Assembly (NCBI GenBank): GCA_011192015.1
Contig: DUET01000004.1
Span: forward strand, 1 to 45,588
Reading direction: 5' to 3'
Source of the DNA: Anaerolineae bacterium
GTDB lineage: Bacteria; Chloroflexota; Anaerolineae; Anaerolineales; E44-bin32
Length of the DNA stretch: 45,588 nucleotides
A model generated the notes under the pieces. That model had not been told where the DNA came from and ran no database searches. It saw only the letters and a list, made by a program, of their open reading frames with translations. The position numbers and the translations under genes are program-made. This document shows, piece after piece, positions 40,989 through 45,588 of this stretch. The number at the start of each line of letters is the position of its first letter. Positions within the stretch are counted from its first letter, which is position 1.

Positions 40989-41329
40989 GATTGCTCCGAT
41001 GAGGTTTGTATGTTCGGGAGATCGAGATGGCATTGTCCGCAACCGATCTCGGGTTCAGAGACATCTTGCATGGAACGCAGGCAGTAGGCCGAGACTTCGA
41101 TGCCTCTCCCCAAGCCCAGCAAGCCTTTCTTGACGCGCCCTTCCAGGATCATGTGGGGGCAGGCATTGGCGAGCTGGATGCGCGGCACCGGACAGCGAGC
41201 GCATAGGTCCGGCTCCCACCGCCCACCCTCGGGATTGTTCTCGATCAGGCGGCAAGCCTGCTTTTCACGGCCGCGGTGGAAATCAGCGTAGTAATAAGAA
41301 CACTCTGTGCCGGCGGGTGTACGCATCAT
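40985..41329 (-). CDS. Conserved-looking Cys-rich hypothetical protein
   Basis: 114 residues, family not recognised. Eight Cys: C10, C26, a pair in LCARCPVP (C43/C46), C57, C83, and a pair in CGQCHL (C97/C100). The two CxxC pairs plus single Cys suggest a metal or iron-sulfur site. It is co-translated with the HAD-DinB gene (ATGA) and starts 20 nt after the efp stop codon, so it is part of the efp operon. No signal peptide. Confidence 0.7.
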   Translation of the reverse strand: MMRTPAGTECSYYYADFHRGREKQACRLIENNPEGGRWEPDLCARCPVPRIQLANACPHMILEGRVKKGLLGLGRGIEVSAYCLRSMQDVSEPEIGCGQCHLDLPNIQTSSEQS

Positions 41330-41348
41330 CTATCAGCCAATCGGGAGA

Positions 41349-41906
41349 TCAGGCCCGGGTGATGTAGGTTCCGGTTCGCGTGTCGACGCGGATGATGTCT
41401 CCGCTTTGCACGAACAGGGGAACCTGCACCTTCAGCCCGGTCTCGGTGGTTACGGTCTTGTTGGCACCGGTGGCGGTATCACCCTTCACGGCCATCTCGG
41501 CTTCTTCCACACGGAGATCGACGCTCGTGGGGAGTTCGATGTCCAGAGGCCTGCCCTCGTGAAACGTGAGCTTGACCTGCAATCCCTCGGTCATGTAGTC
41601 GGCCGCATCGCCGAGCATTTCGATCCCGAGCTCAGGTTGCTCGTAGGTGTCGGTGTCCATGAAGTGGAAGATGTTTCCATCCCGGTACAGGAACTGAGCC
41701 ACGCGATACTCCAGCCGGACGTCCTGCACGCGATCGGAGGAGTTGAAAGCCTTCTCCAAGATGGAACCACTTTCCAGATCGCGGATCTTGACGCGGATGG
41801 TGGCCTTGCCGCGTCCGGGCTTGTGGTGGCTGTACTCGAGAACCTTGTACAGGCGGTCGTCGAGTTCGAAGGTCACCCCGTTGCGCAGTTCGTTGACATC
41901 GATCAC
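41349..41906 (-). CDS. efp: Elongation factor P, Arg-tip type, GTG start
   Basis: 185 residues. Relieves stalling at polyproline. The three-domain EF-P layout is complete: MIDVNELRNGVTFELDDRLY, FNSSDRVQDVRLEYRVAQFL, QVPLFVQSGDIIRVDTRTGTY. The loop that reaches the peptidyl-transferase centre reads HHKPGR32GK, with Arg instead of the lysine that E. coli modifies; Thermus EF-P also has Arg there. No EarP or EpmA is in the window. The start must be GTG at 41906: an in-frame TGA lies two codons upstream, and GGAGG is 11 nt before the GTG. Confidence 0.95.
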   Translation of the reverse strand: MIDVNELRNGVTFELDDRLYKVLEYSHHKPGRGKATIRVKIRDLESGSILEKAFNSSDRVQDVRLEYRVAQFLYRDGNIFHFMDTDTYEQPELGIEMLGDAADYMTEGLQVKLTFHEGRPLDIELPTSVDLRVEEAEMAVKGDTATGANKTVTTETGLKVQVPLFVQSGDIIRVDTRTGTYITRA

Positions 41907-41939
41907 GGAACTTCATACCTCCGGAAACAGGTTCTCGGG

Positions 41940-41969
41940 ATTATAGCGGTTCAGACATGGGGGCGTCAA
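41940..41969 (-). promoter_or_regulatory. efp promoter
   Basis: Minus strand TTGACG (41964-41969) and TATAAT (41940-41945), 18 nt apart, about 34 nt before the GTG. Confidence 0.7.
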
Positions 41970-41985
41970 ACCCTTGTGGCGCATA

Positions 41986-41997
41986 GTAAACGTTTAC
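41986..41997. promoter_or_regulatory. 12-bp palindrome resembling a LacI-family operator
   Basis: GTAAACGTTTAC is a perfect palindrome with the central CG typical of LacI/GalR/CcpA-type operators. It lies about 17 bp upstream of the efp -35 box. No LacI-type regulator is in the window. Confidence 0.4.
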
Positions 41998-42399
41998 ATC
42001 CCCATGTACGTTTTCCAACCGCTACATGGAAAATTGGTCGGAATTAGATTCGGACCGGGGCATCATGAGGCCTTCAATAAAAATGAGGGTGGCAAAATCT
42101 GCCAGGTTGGAGGCTGGATCGTGGGGAATTCGTATGTAATTTCCTGTGCAGAATTCCGCCAACCCATCTTCTCCACAATTTGTATCCAGCGAACGCAAGT
42201 TTACAGAATCTCGCCAGCCCCAATTGTCACAAGGAATTCCTTCTCGACGTATCAGGTAATACTGGAAATGATGCTACCTGAATTTTCTTCATACAAGGAG
42301 CTTACAACGTACCACTGGCGGGTGTAACCGGCGAGCGATCAGGCGCGCTCGGTGGCGTGAGTTCCAAATCAAGAAGGGTGAACGTGACCGCGATCCAGC
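41998..42399. other. Gene-free stretch between efp and the small lipoprotein
   Basis: About 400 bp, AT-richer than its neighbours. No supported gene, repeat or terminator. Short frames on both strands have no ribosome-binding site or family similarity. Confidence 0.6.
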
Positions 42400-43050
42400 C
42401 TATGGCAAAGGTTGGAGCCCAGGCCCACACTCACGTAATGTCCAGCTGTAATAGGCTGACAAGGGCCCGAAATTCGTTTCCAGGACACGTGTGCTCCCCT
42501 CGTCCGAAAGGACATAATCAGCCTCATCTTCAGGCGCGGTGAATAAACCTTCAATATTGACAGGTTGGGGTTCTTGATCAGGACAGGTCGCGGTTGTGGT
42601 CAAAGATTCCCATTTTTCTGTGATCAGCAATGTCGCAACTCCCTCGTTGCACAGACCCAGAATCTCCGCGCTCAATTCACCGGTACCCTCCAGTACGCAA
42701 TCCGCGAAAGTACCAAGGATTGACACCTCGATGAGATTCTCGAAGTCATTACTGTCGATGATTCCATCTCCATGAATGGTCAGTAAAAACGCCGCACCTG
42801 GCGGTGCAGTGTGTACGAAATTGGCGCCCGGCGTGTTCTGTATGACTTCATGGATGTAGTCCAGCCGGTAATACATGTCTATCTCAGGACATGCTTCGGC
42901 AAGTGAAAGGTTGTCATCCGACCCCGAAGCCGAAGAGATGGGCGTTTCTGTGATCGCATCATCTCCCCTTGTGAGCGTTTGTGTGCAAGCCATCACGCCC
43001 ACAGCCAAGCAAAGCACGAATAACAAGAGCGATAATCTGTGATTTCTCAT
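42400..43050 (-). CDS. Small secreted lipoprotein, function unknown
   Basis: 216 residues. The signal peptide MRNHRLSLLLFVLCLAVGVM-AC ends at a lipobox Cys, so it is probably membrane-anchored outside the cell. The mature part has seven further Cys, a Ser/Thr-rich spacer after the anchor, then an acidic globular region (DGIIDSNDFENLIEVSILGT). No recognised domain. AGGAGG lies 12 nt before the ATG. It stands alone, with about 300 bp on its upstream side and 490 bp on its downstream side. Confidence 0.72.
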   Translation of the reverse strand: MRNHRLSLLLFVLCLAVGVMACTQTLTRGDDAITETPISSASGSDDNLSLAEACPEIDMYYRLDYIHEVIQNTPGANFVHTAPPGAAFLLTIHGDGIIDSNDFENLIEVSILGTFADCVLEGTGELSAEILGLCNEGVATLLITEKWESLTTTATCPDQEPQPVNIEGLFTAPEDEADYVLSDEGSTRVLETNFGPLSAYYSWTLRECGPGLQPLP

Positions 43051-43354
43051 GGAAAACGCAGCCTCCTAGCATCTAAGCAATCGAAACCCAATGGTGATGT
43101 ATCGATGCGCGCCGGGTTAATACAATGCCAGATTATTTGGATCACCCTTCATGCTTAGAACTCCCCTTGTTTGGGATTGACCTGTTCACAGCTTCCCTAA
43201 TCCTACACCCATTCCTTATCTGAAACATGCATCAGGCTTACTGGCATCTAATTGTGGGACGAGATGTATTCCCGGATCGAATGAGGAGGCATGCCCAAGG
43301 GGAAGCGGGTACCTTTCGATACTGCTGCGGGGAGGATTGCGGATAGAGCAGTTT
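43051..43354. other. Gene-free stretch between the small lipoprotein and dinG
   Basis: About 300 bp. The left part should carry the lipoprotein promoter, but no strong box pair is visible; TTGTAT and TACATC near 43100-43135 is the best pair on the minus strand. Nothing else is supported. Confidence 0.5.
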
Positions 43355-45588
43355 TCACTCCCCCAGCCATCGCGCTGCGGCCGCGGGAAGCTCGTGCATG
43401 GGACCCTGTCGGATGGTGCTGCGGGGCAGGGAGTCGATGAAGGCGCGCCCGTAATGCTTGCTGAGCACGCGGTGATCGTAGATGACGGCGATGCCGCGAT
43501 CGGACTTCGTGCGGATCAGCCGGCCGAAGCCCTGGCGGAAACGCAGGATGGCCTCCGGCACCATGTATTCGCCGAAGGGATTCTCGTAGGTTTCGGCACG
43601 CGAGGCGACGATGGGATCGTTGGGCACATCGAAGGGCAGACGCGTGATGGCCAGCACAGACAGGGCGGGGCCGGGAACGTCCACGCCTTCCCAGAAGGAG
43701 CGCGTGCCCAGGAGCACAGCCTGCTCAGAGGTGCGGAAGGTCTCCAGGAGGGCATGCCGGGAAGCGCCTTCTCCCTGTTCATAGACCAGGATCCCCTCGG
43801 CAGCCAGGCGAGCGGTGATGGCGTGGGCAGTGCGTCGTAGCTGCTGGTAGGAAGTGAAGAGCACCAGCGCCCTTCCACTCGTGGCGCGGCACAGGGCGTT
43901 CAGGGATTGTTCCAGGCTGCGCTGGTAAGGGGGACCGGCATTTGGATCGGGGATGTCATCGACCAGGTAGAGCAGGGTGGAACTCTCGTAATCGAAGGGC
44001 GATCCCAGTGCCAGTTCATCTGCATCCTCGGCGTTCAACCGGCGGCGGATGAAGTCGAACTCTCCCGCCGTGGTCAGCGTGGCGGAGGTCATGATCACGG
44101 ATTCCTTCTTGTGCCACAGGAATTTCTCGACCAGGGGCCCCACTTCCAGGGGCGCGGCGTGCAGCGAGGGCGCAGCTTGCCGCTGAGAATGCTCCAGCCA
44201 GAAGATCATGTTGGGTGTGGGATCGAAGATCATGTTCTCGAGATAGGAGCGCGTCTCGGTCATGCTGAGAGCGTGGCTGCGCATACTCACGGCGAGATCT
44301 TCGGCCACCGATCCGGCTTGATCGGCAAACGCCGCCAGGTCGTCGGCCATGGTGGCCAGGTTTTCGTGGATGGCCTTCAAGGGCACGCGCAGTGCTTCCC
44401 AGGCGACCTCGACTTCCGACCAGTGTGGTAATGTTCGCGTGGAAGGCAGGATGCGATCCCGCTGCCCGTAGGGACCGAGGGACTGACCCTCGCGCCGATC
44501 TTCCAGGAAGGTTGTAAGGGCAGCAAAAAGATCGGTGGTCAACTCCTGACAGTCCCTGGTGAGCTTCTGGATGGTGTTCACAACCTCTTGGACAGTGGGG
44601 AGGTTCTCCGGCGGTAGTTCGCGCTGGGCAAGCTGCAATACCCTTTCCAGCAAGCCTCCTTCGCTGCTGGTCAGATCGTGGAGCTGGCGGCGCAATCCGC
44701 CTTCGGTGACCTGGATCGTCAAACCCTGGGTGGTGGCGGATTCGAGGTGATGCGCTTCGTCGACGATCAGGTAGCGGTACTCGGGAATGACGCGATTGCC
44801 AGTGACGATGTCGGCCAGGAGCAGGGCGTGGTTGACGATGACCACATGAGCGCTCTCGGCGGCATCCCGGGCGTGATAGTAGGGACAGGCATCGTTGGCA
44901 TGCTGCCGGCAGGAATCGGGCATGCAATCGATGCTGTCTGCGGAGAGCCGTGCCCATACAGCCGCTTGACCTCCGCGAACGATGTTGATCTGACCTCGAT
45001 CCCCCGAACCTCCCTGATGCAACCAAACCAGGACTTTGGCTAGCAGGCGCGCTTCGTCGGCATCGCGTGGTCCCAATCGCCGCATGGCTGCCAATCTGCG
45101 CGGGCAGAGATAGTTGGCGCGGCCCTTGAGCACGGCGGCTCGGTACTCCGCCTGCATAGCGGCCTGTAAATCGGGGATGTCCTTGTGGGTCAACTGGTCC
45201 TGCAGGTTGATGGTGTTGGTGGAGATGACCACGCGCTCGCCGTTCTGCATGGCCCAGGTGAAGGCGGGTATCAGATAAGCCAAGGACTTGCCGATCCCCG
45301 TGCCGGCCTCCACAAGTAGATGCTGTTGATCGGATAGCGCCTGCGCCACGGCTTTCAGCATGGCCACCTGCTGCGTGCGGTGTTCGTAACCCGGGAAATG
45401 GAGCGCCAGGGCGCCTCCCGGCTCCACGGCCGAGGCGATCTCCTCGGCGTCCAAGGTTGTGATCTCGGCAACCGGCGAGAGGGCGGGTCGGGTTGCTGTG
45501 GCTTCGAAGCGCGGGATGAACGCCGGGGCGGGAATTCCCGTATCTTCTATAACTGCGCTGCGCCGCTGATAGACATCGTCGAAGAGCC
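43355..45588 (-). CDS. dinG: DinG-family ATP-dependent helicase, 5' end outside window
   Basis: Superfamily 2, XPD-like iron-sulfur helicase. At least 744 codons are visible. Walker A is LLVEAGTGIGKSLAYLIPAF, the DEAH box YLIVDEAHHLE, motif V GTRSFWEGVDVPGPALSVLA, and motif VI RFRQGFGRLIRTKSDRGIAV. Four Cys suited to a 4Fe-4S cluster appear in YLCPRRL, SIDCMPDSC and DACPYYH. The frame stays open to the window edge (LFDDVYQRRSAVIEDTGIPA before the helicase part), so a TTG at 45454 is not the true start. The missing N-terminus may hold a DnaQ-type exonuclease as in Gram-positive DinG. It probably unwinds R-loops or damaged forks. Confidence 0.93.
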   Translation of the reverse strand, partial: LFDDVYQRRSAVIEDTGIPAPAFIPRFEATATRPALSPVAEITTLDAEEIASAVEPGGALALHFPGYEHRTQQVAMLKAVAQALSDQQHLLVEAGTGIGKSLAYLIPAFTWAMQNGERVVISTNTINLQDQLTHKDIPDLQAAMQAEYRAAVLKGRANYLCPRRLAAMRRLGPRDADEARLLAKVLVWLHQGGSGDRGQINIVRGGQAAVWARLSADSIDCMPDSCRQHANDACPYYHARDAAESAHVVIVNHALLLADIVTGNRVIPEYRYLIVDEAHHLESATTQGLTIQVTEGGLRRQLHDLTSSEGGLLERVLQLAQRELPPENLPTVQEVVNTIQKLTRDCQELTTDLFAALTTFLEDRREGQSLGPYGQRDRILPSTRTLPHWSEVEVAWEALRVPLKAIHENLATMADDLAAFADQAGSVAEDLAVSMRSHALSMTETRSYLENMIFDPTPNMIFWLEHSQRQAAPSLHAAPLEVGPLVEKFLWHKKESVIMTSATLTTAGEFDFIRRRLNAEDADELALGSPFDYESSTLLYLVDDIPDPNAGPPYQRSLEQSLNALCRATSGRALVLFTSYQQLRRTAHAITARLAAEGILVYEQGEGASRHALLETFRTSEQAVLLGTRSFWEGVDVPGPALSVLAITRLPFDVPNDPIVASRAETYENPFGEYMVPEAILRFRQGFGRLIRTKSDRGIAVIYDHRVLSKHYGRAFIDSLPRSTIRQGPMHELPAAAARWLGE

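Noticed and set aside
45454-45454. TTG as the start of the DinG-like gene
   Set aside because: The same frame stays open without a stop to the window edge, and the upstream residues read as plausible protein, so the gene is truncated by the window.

Overview
The window looks like a chromosomal segment from an uncultured or little-studied Chloroflexota bacterium, probably Anaerolineae-like. The basis is inference from gene content: a baseplate-J-like membrane protein between alaS and ruvX/mltG, a FtsW/RodA-PBP fusion behind two FHA genes, an Asp23-DAK-DegV-DegV-recG-coaD block, moderately high GC, and several promoters that sit directly on start codons. No phage, plasmid, CRISPR or rRNA is seen. 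Nearly everything is housekeeping, and the interest lies in unusual proteins and regulatory sites.

Layout. 1-5526 (minus): alaS, baseplate-J-like protein, ruvX, mltG (runs off the left edge). 5527-6125: intergenic with three palindromic elements. 6126-8279 (minus): large secreted lipoprotein with SdrD-B/CNA-B-like repeats. 8452-9146 (plus): PadR regulator and a small membrane protein behind a palindromic operator. 9273-10719 (plus): tyrS behind a Tyr-codon leader peptide and a putative attenuator. 10823-12702 (minus): archease and rtcB RNA repair pair. 12858-17718 (plus): two FHA proteins, then an MTAP-family phosphorylase and the FtsW-pseudo-PBP fusion. 17719-18132: promoter and a possible structured RNA. 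18133-20134 (plus): rpsP with a very long low-complexity tail, khpA, rimM. 20239-21258 (minus): endonuclease/exonuclease/phosphatase-family protein. 21437-23570 (plus): roadblock/LC7 protein and pyrG. 23867-31323 (minus): Asp23, FakA-like, two FakB/DegV, recG, coaD, coiled-coil protein. 31432-31611 (plus): rpmB. 31672-32343 (minus): rpe. 32700-34010 (plus): soluble GAF histidine kinase. 34107-35983 (minus): HAD phosphatase and rlmN. 36109-39603 (minus): tRNA-Leu(UAG), tig, clpP, clpX. 39801-41906 (minus): efp, Cys-rich protein, HAD-DinB fusion. 42400-43050 (minus): small lipoprotein. 43355-45588 (minus): DinG-family helicase, open at the right edge.

How the genes fit together. The window covers translation and its quality control (alaS, tyrS, rpsP, rpmB, rimM, efp, rlmN, tig, clpPX), DNA repair and recombination (ruvX, recG, dinG), cell envelope growth (mltG, FHA pair, FtsW fusion), fatty-acid activation (FakA/FakB), nucleotide and cofactor synthesis (pyrG, coaD, rpe, MTAP) and RNA repair (rtcB/archease). 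The strongest candidates for something new are: (1) the FtsW fusion, whose PBP domain has lost the SxxK, SxN and KTG motifs; (2) a Tyr-codon leader peptide with mutually exclusive hairpins ahead of tyrS; (3) a ribosomal protein S16 carrying about 300 residues of Ala/Glu/Lys repeats; and (4) a possible structured RNA upstream of rpsP.
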